Below are positions 8,097-16,038 of a stretch of DNA of 33,048 nucleotides, piece by piece. This DNA is from Rhodoferax sp. (GTDB taxonomy: Bacteria > Pseudomonadota > Gammaproteobacteria > Burkholderiales > Burkholderiaceae_C): assembly GCA_026224975.1 (NCBI GenBank), contig JAMFRW010000423.1, positions 1 to 33,048 on the forward strand, read 5' to 3'. Position 1 is the first letter of the stretch, and every line of letters begins with the position of its first letter. A program made the translations under genes and the position numbers. The notes beneath the pieces were generated by a model. The model saw only the letters and a program-made list of their open reading frames with translations, had not been told where the DNA came from and made no database searches.

Positions 8097-8984
8097 TCAG
8101 TCCAACTCCGGCAAATGCGCCACAGGCACCCAACGCGTGCCGATGCGCTCGATGCGAATCGCGCCACCGAATACGTCGACCAGCGCCGCATGCAACGCGG
8201 GCTCGTCGCGGCCGCCCTGCGCGCAGACGCGGCCGGCCTGCATCACCACCAGGCGATCGGCCATCAGCGCGAGCGGCAGGTCGTGCAGCACGCTGACCAC
8301 CGCTACGCCGGCGCGCGCCTGCCGCAGCAGCAGCCGCACCAGGGCCACTTGATGCGGGGGATCGAGGTGCGTCGTCGGCTCGTCGAGCAACAGCAAGGAC
8401 GCTTGGGCGGCGAGTGCACGCGCGAGCAGCACGCGCTGGCGTTCGCCGCCAGAGAGCTGGTGCAGACGGCGCTGCTGCCAGGCGGCGCATTCGGTCTCGG
8501 CCATCGCGTGCTGCACGATGGCTTCGTCGGCGGCGGTGGACGCGCCGAAGAGCCCGAGCCGCGGCAAGCGACCCAGATGGACCACTTCGCGCACCGTGAG
8601 TTCGCCGGTGGTTTCGCCTTGTTGCGCGAGCCAGGCCACGCGCAATGCGCGCTCGCGATCGGGCCAATCGGCGAGGGGTTTGCCGGCAAGCCAGACTGCG
8701 CCCGAGTCGACCGCCTGCAAGCCGGCGAGTGCGCGCAACAGGGTTGACTTGCCAGCACCGTTGGGGCCGACGATCGCGGTCCAGCCGGGTTGCAACGGCA
8801 GCGTGACATCGCGCAGGGCTTGGGTTCGGCTGCCGGCGTGGCCCAGGACGACGCTGATGTTCCTGGCTTCGAGTTGGAGGGGCGGTGGCTTGGTGCTGTG
8901 TGGCGTCGTCAGCGCGGCGCCCTCACCCCAGCCCTCTCCCCAGGGGGAGAGGGAGTCAAGCGCTTCGTGCGGCTTGTGGTTCAT
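8097..8984 (-). CDS. btuD: B12 ABC transporter ATP-binding protein (BtuD/FecE type)
   Basis: ATPase subunit powering inner-membrane import of cobalamin or cobinamide. 295 residues, with Walker A GPNGAGKST, Q-loop AWLAQQ, signature LSGGERQRV, Walker B LLLLDEPTTHLD and an H-loop His in VLHDLP. Residues from about 10 to 25 (SLSPWGEGWGEGAA) are encoded by a palindromic intergenic-type repeat (8921-8953) and precede the ABC fold, which starts near residue 37. No ATG, GTG or TTG lies between the repeat and the fold, so translation must read through the repeat. ATG 8984 overlaps the permease stop by 4 nt. Substrate inferred from the operon. Confidence 0.92.
   Translation of the reverse strand: MNHKPHEALDSLSPWGEGWGEGAALTTPHSTKPPPLQLEARNISVVLGHAGSRTQALRDVTLPLQPGWTAIVGPNGAGKSTLLRALAGLQAVDSGAVWLAGKPLADWPDRERALRVAWLAQQGETTGELTVREVVHLGRLPRLGLFGASTAADEAIVQHAMAETECAAWQQRRLHQLSGGERQRVLLARALAAQASLLLLDEPTTHLDPPHQVALVRLLLRQARAGVAVVSVLHDLPLALMADRLVVMQAGRVCAQGGRDEPALHAALVDVFGGAIRIERIGTRWVPVAHLPELD
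8921..8953. repeat. REP-like palindromic repeat inside the btuD 5' coding region
   Basis: A perfect 10-bp inverted repeat (8932-8941 with 8944-8953, loop of 2 nt) flanked by a CCTCACCCCA half. It is the CTCTCCC/GGGAGAGGG element commonly scattered in proteobacterial intergenic regions and often translated as SP.GEG. Here it is in frame within the ATPase gene. Only one copy is seen in this window. Confidence 0.75.
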
Positions 8985-10000
8985 GCGGCACCTCGCCTAT
9001 GCAACAACCACAGCAAGTAAGCGCCGCCCAACACCGCCGTCAACACACCCACCGGCAACTCCTGCGGCGCGATCAGGCTGCGTGCGAGCACGTCGGCCAT
9101 CAGCAGCAGCGTGCCGCCGATGGCGGCACTCGCGACCAGCGTGTAGCCGTGCGGCGCGGGTGCGAAGCGGCGCACCAGGTGTGGCGACACCAATCCGACG
9201 AAGGCAATCAAGCCAGCCTGCGACACCGCCAATCCGGTCGCGAGCGCGAGCGCTGCGACGAGGGCCATGCGCAGCTTGGGCAGCGCCAGGCCCAGGCTGC
9301 GCGCGGTGTCTTCACCGAGCGTGAGCGCATCCAGCCCGCGCGCGAGCCGCAACGCGAGCGGAAGCGCCAGCAACAGGCCGATGGCCAGCGCGAAGCAACT
9401 GCCCCAGCCGAGAAAGCCGGTGCTGCCGAGCAGAAAGGCCTGCTTGCCGCGCAAGGCATCGGGCGCCGCCGTTGTCACCAGATCGCCGATCGCACCGAGC
9501 ACCACGCCGACCACCACGCCGGCCAACAGCAAGCGCGTGGTTTGCTGCGCGCCCTTGGCGAGGCTGAGCGTCGTCAACACGCCGATCAAGGCGCCGGCGA
9601 AGGCCGCCACGACCAGGCCGACACGCGACAGCGCATCAGCCGTTGCGAGGCTGATGCCGTGGCCGGCAAGGCTCGCTGCCGCCAGCACGAGCACGACGCC
9701 GAGTGAGGCGCCCGAGGCCGAGCCCAGCAGATACGGATCGGCCAGCGGGTTGCGAAACAGCCCTTGTGCCGTCGCGCCCGCCAGACCGAGCAAGGCACCG
9801 GTGAGCCAGGCGCCCAGCGTGCGCGGTGCGCGGATCTGGCCGATGATCAGCGCGGCATCCGGCCCGTGCAGCAAATCGATGAGCGCCCCGATCGACCAGC
9901 CTTCGCTGCCGGCCGCCAGCCCCGCGGCCAGCAACAGCACGGTCAGGACGCACAGGCCTATGGCGAGGCGGCGGCGGCGCTGGCGGTCTTCGTCCGACAT
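8981..10000 (-). CDS. btuC: B12 ABC transporter permease (FecCD/BtuC family)
   Basis: 339-residue polytopic inner-membrane permease of the FecCD family, with about ten hydrophobic segments. Family signatures are IRAPRTLGAWLTGALLGLAG, QGLFRNPLADPYLLG near residue 90, and VGLVSPHLVRR in the C-terminal third, which couples to the ATPase. ATG 10000 (MSDEDRQRRRRL) shares its A with the upstream TGA (TGATG). The longer GTG-initiated version would only extend into the binding-protein gene. Assignment to cobalamin rather than iron-siderophore transport rests on the operon and its riboswitch. Confidence 0.92.
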   Translation of the reverse strand: MSDEDRQRRRRLAIGLCVLTVLLLAAGLAAGSEGWSIGALIDLLHGPDAALIIGQIRAPRTLGAWLTGALLGLAGATAQGLFRNPLADPYLLGSASGASLGVVLVLAAASLAGHGISLATADALSRVGLVVAAFAGALIGVLTTLSLAKGAQQTTRLLLAGVVVGVVLGAIGDLVTTAAPDALRGKQAFLLGSTGFLGWGSCFALAIGLLLALPLALRLARGLDALTLGEDTARSLGLALPKLRMALVAALALATGLAVSQAGLIAFVGLVSPHLVRRFAPAPHGYTLVASAAIGGTLLLMADVLARSLIAPQELPVGVLTAVLGGAYLLWLLHRRGAA

Positions 10001-10896
10001 CAGCGTGACGCAGCAGGCAGCGCCGCCAGGCAATCCGCCAGCAACAGCGCGGCCTCGCCCATGCGCGGGCCGGGGCGCACCAGCATGTCGTAGCGCTCGC
10101 CATCGAAGCCGCAGGTGCGGTGCGACTGCAGCGCGCGCAACACGTCCCAGCCGGGCCGGCGCGGCATGTCGACGATGTTCTGGCGCACGGCGATGATGAT
10201 GTCGGGCTGGGCACGAACGACGTACTCCGGGTTCAGCTTGGGGAAGGGCCCGAACTCGGCCGGGATCGCGTTGGCCATGCCGAGACGCGCCAGCGTCTCG
10301 CCGATGAAGGAGCCCGGCCCGGCCGCATACGGCGTGGCATCGACCTCGAAGTAAACGCGTTGACCGCGCACAGTCCGCGGCACCCGCGCGCGGGCTTCGC
10401 GAATGTCATGCTCGATGTGCGCGCCGACCGCCTCCGCCGAGGCCGGCGTGCCCAGCATCTGCGCGAGCAAGGCCAGCGTGCGCTTCACGTCCGCATGGTT
10501 GCGCGACTCGACGACGAACACCTTCAGGCCCAGCGCTTCGAGCCGGTCGATCACCCGGGCCGAGGTGGAAGCCAACACCACATCGGGCTTGAGCGCGACG
10601 ATGCGCTCGATTTGCGCGTCTTCCAGGCCGCCGACCTTGGGCAGGGTCAGGATGCCCGCGGGGAAGTTGGAGAATCGGTCGACACCGACAAGCCGGCTGC
10701 AGCCGCCCAGGGCGCAGATGCTTTCGGTGAGGGAGGGAAGGAGGCTGACGATGCGTTGGGGTGACGTTGTGAAGACAAGCGTAGCGTTGCGGTCGTCTTG
10801 GAGGGTGTTCTGGGCTCGGGATGTGGTGTGGAGGAGGAGTGCGGCGAGGGCGAACGAGATCGAGCGCAGACGCTTGAGTACCAACGCGCGGCTCAT
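10000..10896 (-). CDS. btuF: Periplasmic cobalamin-binding protein (BtuF-like)
   Basis: Substrate-binding subunit delivering corrinoid to the permease. The 298-residue precursor has an N-terminal signal peptide (MSRALVLKRLRSISFALAALLL, cleavage likely after SRA near residue 28). The mature part carries the class-III binding-protein motifs RIVSLLPSLTESICALG and LVGVDRFSNFP, plus the inter-lobe helix around KPDVVLAS. ATG 10896 overlaps the cobU stop by 4 nt. The fold is shared with siderophore-binding proteins, so the ligand is inferred from context. Confidence 0.88.
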   Translation of the reverse strand: MSRALVLKRLRSISFALAALLLHTTSRAQNTLQDDRNATLVFTTSPQRIVSLLPSLTESICALGGCSRLVGVDRFSNFPAGILTLPKVGGLEDAQIERIVALKPDVVLASTSARVIDRLEALGLKVFVVESRNHADVKRTLALLAQMLGTPASAEAVGAHIEHDIREARARVPRTVRGQRVYFEVDATPYAAGPGSFIGETLARLGMANAIPAEFGPFPKLNPEYVVRAQPDIIIAVRQNIVDMPRRPGWDVLRALQSHRTCGFDGERYDMLVRPGPRMGEAALLLADCLAALPAASR

Positions 10897-11450
10897 AAGG
10901 TGGGCCGTTTCACAGGCACTTCGATGCCCGCCACCATCAAGGTGACGCTGTTGCAAACGGCCGCCACCACTTGATGCAATCGCCCGAGTTCATCGACGAA
11001 ATGGCGAGCCTCGGGCGTCATCGGCGACAGGCCCATGCCGATTTCGTTGGAGACCAATACGACCGGGCCGGGCGCCTTTCTGACCGCTTGCGCGAAGCCT
11101 TCGATTGCGACTGCGATGCCAGTGGCGTCGAGTGCCTCGCCTTCCATCGGCATCAGCCAATTGGTAAGCCACAGCGTCAAGCAATCGACGACCACCAGCC
11201 GATGCGGCGCGCTCGCTTGCGCCACCGCAAACGCCAGCGCGCGCGGCTCTTCGATGGTCGCCAGGCCCCGAACACGCTCGGCGCGATCGGCCCGGTGACG
11301 GGAGATGCGCTCACGCATCTCCGCATCACCCGCCAAGGCCGTCGCGATCAGCACTGCCTCGCGGCCGGGCGCGGCCAGCCAGGCGTGCGCACGCTCTTCG
11401 GCGCAGCGCGACTTGCCGCTGCGCTGGCCGCCGAGGATCAGCTCGTGCAT
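10893..11450 (-). CDS. cobU: Bifunctional adenosylcobinamide kinase / guanylyltransferase
   Basis: CobU (CobP in Pseudomonas) phosphorylates adenosylcobinamide and then adds GMP to give AdoCbi-GDP, the substrate of CobS. 185 residues, normal length. P-loop GGQRSGKS sits at residues 7-14. The conserved RISRHRADR region should contain the guanylylated His, and VVVDCLTLWLTNWL and LVSNEIGMGLSP are diagnostic. ATG 11450 lies 4 nt after the btuB stop with no strong ribosome-binding site, suggesting coupling. Possession of CobU means imported cobinamide can be salvaged. Confidence 0.96.
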   Translation of the reverse strand: MHELILGGQRSGKSRCAEERAHAWLAAPGREAVLIATALAGDAEMRERISRHRADRAERVRGLATIEEPRALAFAVAQASAPHRLVVVDCLTLWLTNWLMPMEGEALDATGIAVAIEGFAQAVRKAPGPVVLVSNEIGMGLSPMTPEARHFVDELGRLHQVVAAVCNSVTLMVAGIEVPVKRPTL

Positions 11451-11454
11451 GGGA

Positions 11455-13449
11455 TCAGAAGTGAACCCGCACCGATGCCGTCACCGCCCTGCCCGCTTCG
11501 GGGTAGATCGAACTCACCGCGCCGTTCACGCACGCGAACGCCTGCGTGTAGTACTTCTTGTCGGTGAGGTTGCTGATGCCGATGGCCAGTTCGGCCACGC
11601 TCCACTGGTAGGCGTAGCGAATGTCGGCGGTGGCGTAGCTCGGCATCTTGCAGGCGTTGTCGAAGTCCGGGTTTTGCGACGAGACCAGGTTCACGCCGCC
11701 ATCGACGCGGTGCCCAGGCGCAGGCGACCAATCGCCACGCACGGAGAGCGTGTGGCGAGGCGTCAAGGGCACGTCTTTGCCGTCATGGGCACCCTCGGTG
11801 AAGCGTGCGCGCCGCGTCGCCGCGTTGACCCGCAGATTGGCGTTGGCGGCCAGCACCTGCGTCACTTCGAGTTCCAGCCCCTGGCGGCGCGTCGGGTCGA
11901 AGTTGACATTGGCGCCCGGGCCGAACGGGCCCACGCCATTCGGGTCGTAGCCGATCTCGTTCTTGAGTGCGCTGCGATACAGCCTCAGCTCGGCACGGCC
12001 GCCGGTGTAGTTCCAACGCGCACCCAGTTCGGAGTCACGCGAGGTTTGAGTCTTGAGCGGAACGCCAGGCGTGGTGAAGCCGAATTCGTCGACGTTGGCG
12101 AGGCGGAAGCTCCGGCCCGTTCTGCCGAACACCGACACGCCCGAAATGACTGGCTGCACGACACCAAGCTCCCATGCGTCCGGCCGCTCGTCGATCTTCG
12201 CCTCGGCGCTGCTGCTGTCCTTCTTGACGCGTTCGGTGCGCCAGCCAGCGCTCAACCGCGTGCCGGCTGCCAGCGTCACTTCGTCCTTCAGGTAGTAGGC
12301 CAGCGAGCGCTGATGCGACACCGATCCGAAGTCGCCCAACACGGTGCGCTTCCATTCGCCTTGGTCGATGCCGGCGGTGAAGCTGTTGGCGACCGAACCG
12401 AAGTTGGAGAGGTTCTTGAGACGCAGCGCCACGGTGCTGGCATCGACGTCGTAGTCGTAGGCAAAGCCGCTGTTGTCGCTCCGCAAGGACTTGTCGCGCC
12501 AACCCGCGTCGAGGCCGATCTGCCAACTGCCGAGCGTCGCTTCGCCGAAGACGCCTGTCCGGTTGTTGCGGATGCTGGCGTGGTCGTCGGGCGTGTTGGT
12601 CTGCTTCGGGTTGGCTTCGTATTGCGCTGTGGTAAGCGAGCCCGCGAGGCCGGTGTCGAGATGGTCGTAGGCATAGCGTGCGCCGGCCCGCAGCCAGTCG
12701 TTGCGCCACTGCCCGCTGACAGAGGCACCGTCGGTCCTCGAGCGGAAGTTGTCGCGGTGGTTGTCGGCATCGCGCTTGTTCGCGGACGCGTCGAGCGAGA
12801 AGTCACCCGCCACCAGCGTGGCGGTGCCGCGGCCTTCGCGCACGCCGTAGCTGCCGGCACCCGCATAGAGGTCAGCCTGATTCTTGCGCGCCACGCCGCG
12901 CCCGCCCTTGGTCGTGATGAGGATGACGCCACCGGTGGCACCTTCGCCATAGAGCACGGCGCCGCTGCCGCGGATGACTTCGATGCGTTCGACCGAATCG
13001 ATGGCGATGCCCGAGAGCCGCGTGCCGCCCAGATCGGCTTCGCTGACGCGGATGCCATCGACGACGATGACCTGATTGCTGTCGGACGTGGTTCCGAAGC
13101 CGCGCAAATCCAGCGCGTAGTCGCCACCGCCGTAGAAATCGAGCCGGCCCGGCACGCCGAGCAGCTTCATGATGGCTTCGTTCACCGTCGTCACGCCGGA
13201 TGCCTTGATCGCCTCCGCAGTCAACACGTTCACGCCGAACGGCAGATCGGCCGCGTTCTCGGCGAAGCGGTTCGCCGTCACCGTGACCGGGGGCAGTTGG
13301 CTGGCAGTTCCGCTGCTGCTTTGAGCGAAGGCACTTGGGGCGAAGGCGCCAGCGCACGCAGCGTAGACCAGCGATGTGGCGACAGCCGGAACAGCCGAAC
13401 GGACGCGGGCGCGGCGAGACGCCGAGCGCACCGGTGAAAAAGCAGTCAT
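11455..13449 (-). CDS. btuB: TonB-dependent outer-membrane receptor for vitamin B12
   Basis: First gene behind the cobalamin riboswitch. The 664-residue precursor has a long Arg-rich n-region and a signal peptide ending near AFAQ (residue 43). A TonB-box-like PPVTVTANR precedes the plug domain (about 60-175, with LRGFGTTSDSNQVIVVDGIRV and VERIEVIRGSGAVLYGEGATGGV). The barrel ends in VHF with the C-terminal Phe needed for outer-membrane assembly. Transport of corrinoid into the periplasm is inferred from the riboswitch and downstream B12 genes; TonB-dependent receptors of this class look alike for other ligands. No strong ribosome-binding site precedes the ATG, which fits translational control by the leader. 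Confidence 0.9.
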   Translation of the reverse strand: MTAFSPVRSASRRARVRSAVPAVATSLVYAACAGAFAPSAFAQSSSGTASQLPPVTVTANRFAENAADLPFGVNVLTAEAIKASGVTTVNEAIMKLLGVPGRLDFYGGGDYALDLRGFGTTSDSNQVIVVDGIRVSEADLGGTRLSGIAIDSVERIEVIRGSGAVLYGEGATGGVILITTKGGRGVARKNQADLYAGAGSYGVREGRGTATLVAGDFSLDASANKRDADNHRDNFRSRTDGASVSGQWRNDWLRAGARYAYDHLDTGLAGSLTTAQYEANPKQTNTPDDHASIRNNRTGVFGEATLGSWQIGLDAGWRDKSLRSDNSGFAYDYDVDASTVALRLKNLSNFGSVANSFTAGIDQGEWKRTVLGDFGSVSHQRSLAYYLKDEVTLAAGTRLSAGWRTERVKKDSSSAEAKIDERPDAWELGVVQPVISGVSVFGRTGRSFRLANVDEFGFTTPGVPLKTQTSRDSELGARWNYTGGRAELRLYRSALKNEIGYDPNGVGPFGPGANVNFDPTRRQGLELEVTQVLAANANLRVNAATRRARFTEGAHDGKDVPLTPRHTLSVRGDWSPAPGHRVDGGVNLVSSQNPDFDNACKMPSYATADIRYAYQWSVAELAIGISNLTDKKYYTQAFACVNGAVSSIYPEAGRAVTASVRVHF

Positions 13450-13537
13450 GAAAGAGACTCACTGAACGAAGTCGTGTGCGCCCAGCTTCCCCGCGGGCGC
13501 GCACCTCTTGACACGTTGCTCGCGCAGCGCGCCGCCT
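13450..13537 (-). promoter_or_regulatory. Expression platform between riboswitch and btuB
   Basis: GC-rich leader segment holding a bulged stem on the minus strand: GTGC-GC-GCCC pairs with GGGCGCAC across an 11-nt loop, about 13475-13503. There is no U-run and no good Shine-Dalgarno sequence close to the ATG. It is the likely switching region, but the alternative pairing was not resolved by eye. Confidence 0.45.
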
Positions 13538-13772
13538 TGCTGGCCGGTATCCGGGCTGACGGAGCGACCCTGGCGACCTTCCCGAAGGCGCGGGCCTTCA
13601 GTGGTGTGTGCGCTAGAGCTGAAGTGTCGATTGCGTGAATCGCTACTTCGTCCGCCGTACCGTTGCGGGGGCAGCGCAGATTCGGGGCTGCGAATAGCTG
13701 TGGAGCGACAGCCTCGCGATTTCCTTCTGCTTCCCGTTTAACTGTGCCGGCATGGACGCCGGCACGGGCACC
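13538..13772 (-). promoter_or_regulatory. Cobalamin (AdoCbl) riboswitch
   Basis: Read on the minus strand, the btuB leader contains the conserved riboswitch blocks in order. These are a GGTGCCC start (13772), AAACGGGAAGCAGAAGGAAAT (about 13737-13717), the B12-box-like GCTGCCCCCGCAACGGTA, CCACTG followed by a hairpin and GGGAAGG, and the 3' block GTCAGCCCGGATACCGGCC near 13542. It lies 88 nt upstream of btuB and should repress the whole operon when adenosylcobalamin binds. No terminator T-tract follows, so translational control is more likely than attenuation. Confidence 0.93.
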
Positions 13773-13782
13773 AACGGGGCGC

Positions 13783-13788
13783 ATTCTA
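13783..13788 (-). promoter_or_regulatory. Candidate -10 element for the B12 operon
   Basis: TAGAAT on the minus strand ends 10 nt before the first conserved riboswitch base, so transcription would start almost at the riboswitch 5' end. No convincing -35 hexamer was found. A TACAAT on the plus strand (13813-13818) may serve the divergent zap genes. Confidence 0.4.
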
Positions 13789-13861
13789 GGAGAAGCCGTG
13801 CAGGTGGCGCCCTACAATCACGCTCCGCGCCCAGCACCCCACGACACCACGCCGCCTTGCC

Positions 13862-14128
13862 ATGTCGAAGATCGATGAACTTGCAGACCGCGTCGAACGG
13901 CTGCTCTTGCGGCACGACGAACTGCACCGCACCAACGCCCTGCTCGACCAGCAACTGGCCGCCGTCACGCACGAGCGCGACAACCTCCGCTCGCGCCTGA
14001 ACGCCGCGCGCAGCCGCATCGATGCACTGCTCGAGCGCCTGCCGGTCAACAGCCCGGCGCCGGCCGAAGCCGCCCCGGTGGCAGTGCCCGCCACATCCGA
14101 CAAGAACGAAGCCGGGAGCGCGCCATGA
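13862..14128 (+). CDS. ZapB-like small coiled-coil cell-division protein
   Basis: 88-residue protein with an almost continuous heptad-type coiled coil over residues 1-60 (MSKIDELADRVERLLLRHDELHRTN and onward), followed by an Ala/Pro-rich tail. Small coiled-coil proteins encoded directly upstream of zapA in proteobacteria are annotated as TIGR02449/ZapB-like. They are thought to work with ZapA at the FtsZ ring. Its stop overlaps the zapA ATG by 4 nt (ATGA), supporting a joint role. Sequence alone cannot prove FtsZ-ring function; the gene call is firm and the name is moderately firm. Confidence 0.82.
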   Translation: MSKIDELADRVERLLLRHDELHRTNALLDQQLAAVTHERDNLRSRLNAARSRIDALLERLPVNSPAPAEAAPVAVPATSDKNEAGSAP

Positions 14129-14448
14129 AGCAGATGGAAGTCACCATCCTCGGCCAGAGCTACCTGCTTGGCTGCCCCGAAAACGGCGAGGCGTCGCTGC
14201 TCGAAGCAGTGAGCAGCGTCGACCGCGAAATGAGCGCGATCCGCGATGGCGGCAAGGTCAAGGCGCGTGAGCGCATCGCCGTGCTGGCTGCCCTCAACCT
14301 GGCCTTCGCGCTGGCCGAAAGGCCCGCTGCGCGCGCTTCGCAAACGGCGCTGGCGACCGAGATGCCGGTGCCCGCCGGCGAGGTCGACATCGACGGCCTG
14401 ATCTCGCGAATCGATCAAGCCCTTGGTGCCGACGGGCAATTGCTCTGA
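14125..14448 (+). CDS. zapA: Cell division protein ZapA
   Basis: 107-residue ZapA family protein that cross-links FtsZ protofilaments at the septum. The N-terminal domain has the family pattern MEVTILGQSYLLGCPENGEASLLEAV (residues about 4-29), followed by a helical dimerisation region (VDREMSAIRDGGKVKARERIAVLAALNLAFAL). The C-terminal coiled coil is short. It is translationally coupled to the upstream ZapB-like gene and directly precedes the 6S RNA promoter, the usual proteobacterial order. Confidence 0.93.
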   Translation: MKQMEVTILGQSYLLGCPENGEASLLEAVSSVDREMSAIRDGGKVKARERIAVLAALNLAFALAERPAARASQTALATEMPVPAGEVDIDGLISRIDQALGADGQLL

Positions 14449-14450
14449 CG

Positions 14451-14480
14451 TTGTGGCCGCGTGCAGTTGCCACGTAGAAT
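14451..14480 (+). promoter_or_regulatory. Sigma70-type promoter of 6S RNA
   Basis: TTGTGG (14451-14456) and TAGAAT (14475-14480) are separated by 18 nt, with the predicted start 7 nt downstream at 14487. That coincides exactly with the 5' end of the terminal 6S stem. Confidence 0.72.
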
Positions 14481-14486
14481 GAAATC

Positions 14487-14661
14487 GTCCGTCGCATTCG
14501 CGTGAGCTTTATATTTCCTTGAACCGATGCTCTTTGAGCAAGGGCTTGGAACATCGCCCGGTTGGTGTGATCGTCTCGCGTCAGATGAACCCGAAGCCGG
14601 GCTGACCTCGCCCACCTGAACTACCTGGGTTCAGGAATGCGGCTCATGGTTCGCGGCGGAC
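14487..14661 (+). ncRNA. ssrS: 6S RNA
   Basis: A 175-nt segment directly downstream of zapA folds like 6S RNA, the regulator that mimics an open promoter and sequesters sigma70 RNA polymerase in stationary phase. The closing stem pairs GTCCG-CGC-TGAGC at 14487-14507 with GCTCA-GCG-CGGAC at 14642-14661, interrupted by small internal loops. Inside it, a long irregular rod includes the CTCTTTGAGC hairpin region and the ACCTGAAC/GGTTCAGG stem. The position after zapA is the classical one; the usual downstream ygfA (5-formyl-THF cyclo-ligase) is absent. Identified by structure and synteny, not by a covariance search. Confidence 0.88.
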
Positions 14662-14707
14662 ACCTTATTTCTTCCCTCACCTACTCGACCTTCACTTTCG
14701 GATTCGC

Positions 14708-15168
<461 letters not shown>

Positions 15169-15172
<4 letters not shown>

Positions 15173-15990
15173 TCTTCGGCCTGGAAGGCCAGTTGATCGT
15201 CGAACTCCTGGCACTCGGCTGCGCGGCAGGCTTTCTGGCAGGCCTGCTGGGTGTGGGCGGCGGCATGATGCTGGTGCCCTTTTTGACCTTCATCCTCTCG
15301 CACCGTGGCGTGGCCGCCGGGCCAGCGGTCAAGATGGCGATTGCGACTTCGATGGCGACCATCATGTTCACCTCGATGTCCAGCGTGCGCGCGCACCACC
15401 AGCGTGGCGCTGTGCGCTGGGACATCGTGCGCAACCTCGCGCCGGGCATCGTCATCGGTGGCCTGCTGGCCGGGGCCGGGGCGTTCTCGCTGGTCAAGGG
15501 TCAGGCGCTGGCGTTGTTCTTTGCGCTCTTCGTGGGTTATTCGGCAACGCAGATGTTGCGTGCGAAGAAGCCTCATACCTCGCACGGTTTGCCGGGTGCC
15601 GGCAAACAAGCTGCGGTCGGCGTGGGCATCGGCTTTGTCGCCGGGTTGGTGGGTGCGGGCGGCGCGTTCATGTCGGTGCCGTTCATGACCAGCGCCAACA
15701 TCGCGATCCACAGCGCGGTGGCCACGAGCGCCGCACTCGGCTTTCCGGTGGCCGTGGCCAACACCGTCGGTTATGTGGCGGGCGGCTGGGGCATGCCGAG
15801 CGCGTTGCCAGGTGCGTTCGGTTATCTGTACTTACCGGCGTTGGTGATCATTTCGATCGCCAGCATGACATTGGCACCGCTGGGTGCTCGCGCTGCGCAT
15901 GCGATGGACGTTCAGCAATTGAAGCGCGTGTTCGCGAGCTTGTTGTACCTGCTCGCGGCTTACATGCTCTACAAGGGCATCGCGGGATAA
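15169..15990 (+). CDS. TauE/SafE (TSUP) family membrane permease
   Basis: 273-residue polytopic protein of the sulfite exporter TauE/SafE family (DUF81), which exports or imports small organic and sulfur-containing anions. It has an internally duplicated layout. The first half carries GFLAGLLGVGGGMMLVPFL (about residues 18-36) and the second half GFVAGLVGAGGAFMSVPFM, each opening a set of hydrophobic helices. GTG 15169 overlaps the EVE gene stop (GTGA) and is preferred to the upstream ATG 15136, which would begin within the EVE gene. Substrate unknown. Confidence 0.9.
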
Positions 15991-16005
15991 AGAAGCCGGA
16001 CGGCA

Positions 16006-16026
16006 CGCCTTGCACAGAGCAAGGCG
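16006..16026. terminator. Hairpin between convergent genes
   Basis: Perfect 8-bp stem CGCCTTGC/GCAAGGCG with a 5-nt loop in the short space between the TauE gene and the convergent GGDEF gene. No strong T-tract on either strand; probably a bidirectional terminator or 3'-end hairpin. Confidence 0.5.
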
Positions 16027-16038
16027 GCGCGTCGCAGA

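Noticed and set aside
11305-13437. 710-codon open frame on the plus strand
   Set aside because: It runs antisense through btuB, whose signal peptide, plug and C-terminal Phe are clear. The translation is Arg/Ala/His-rich, as expected for a GC-rich shadow frame.
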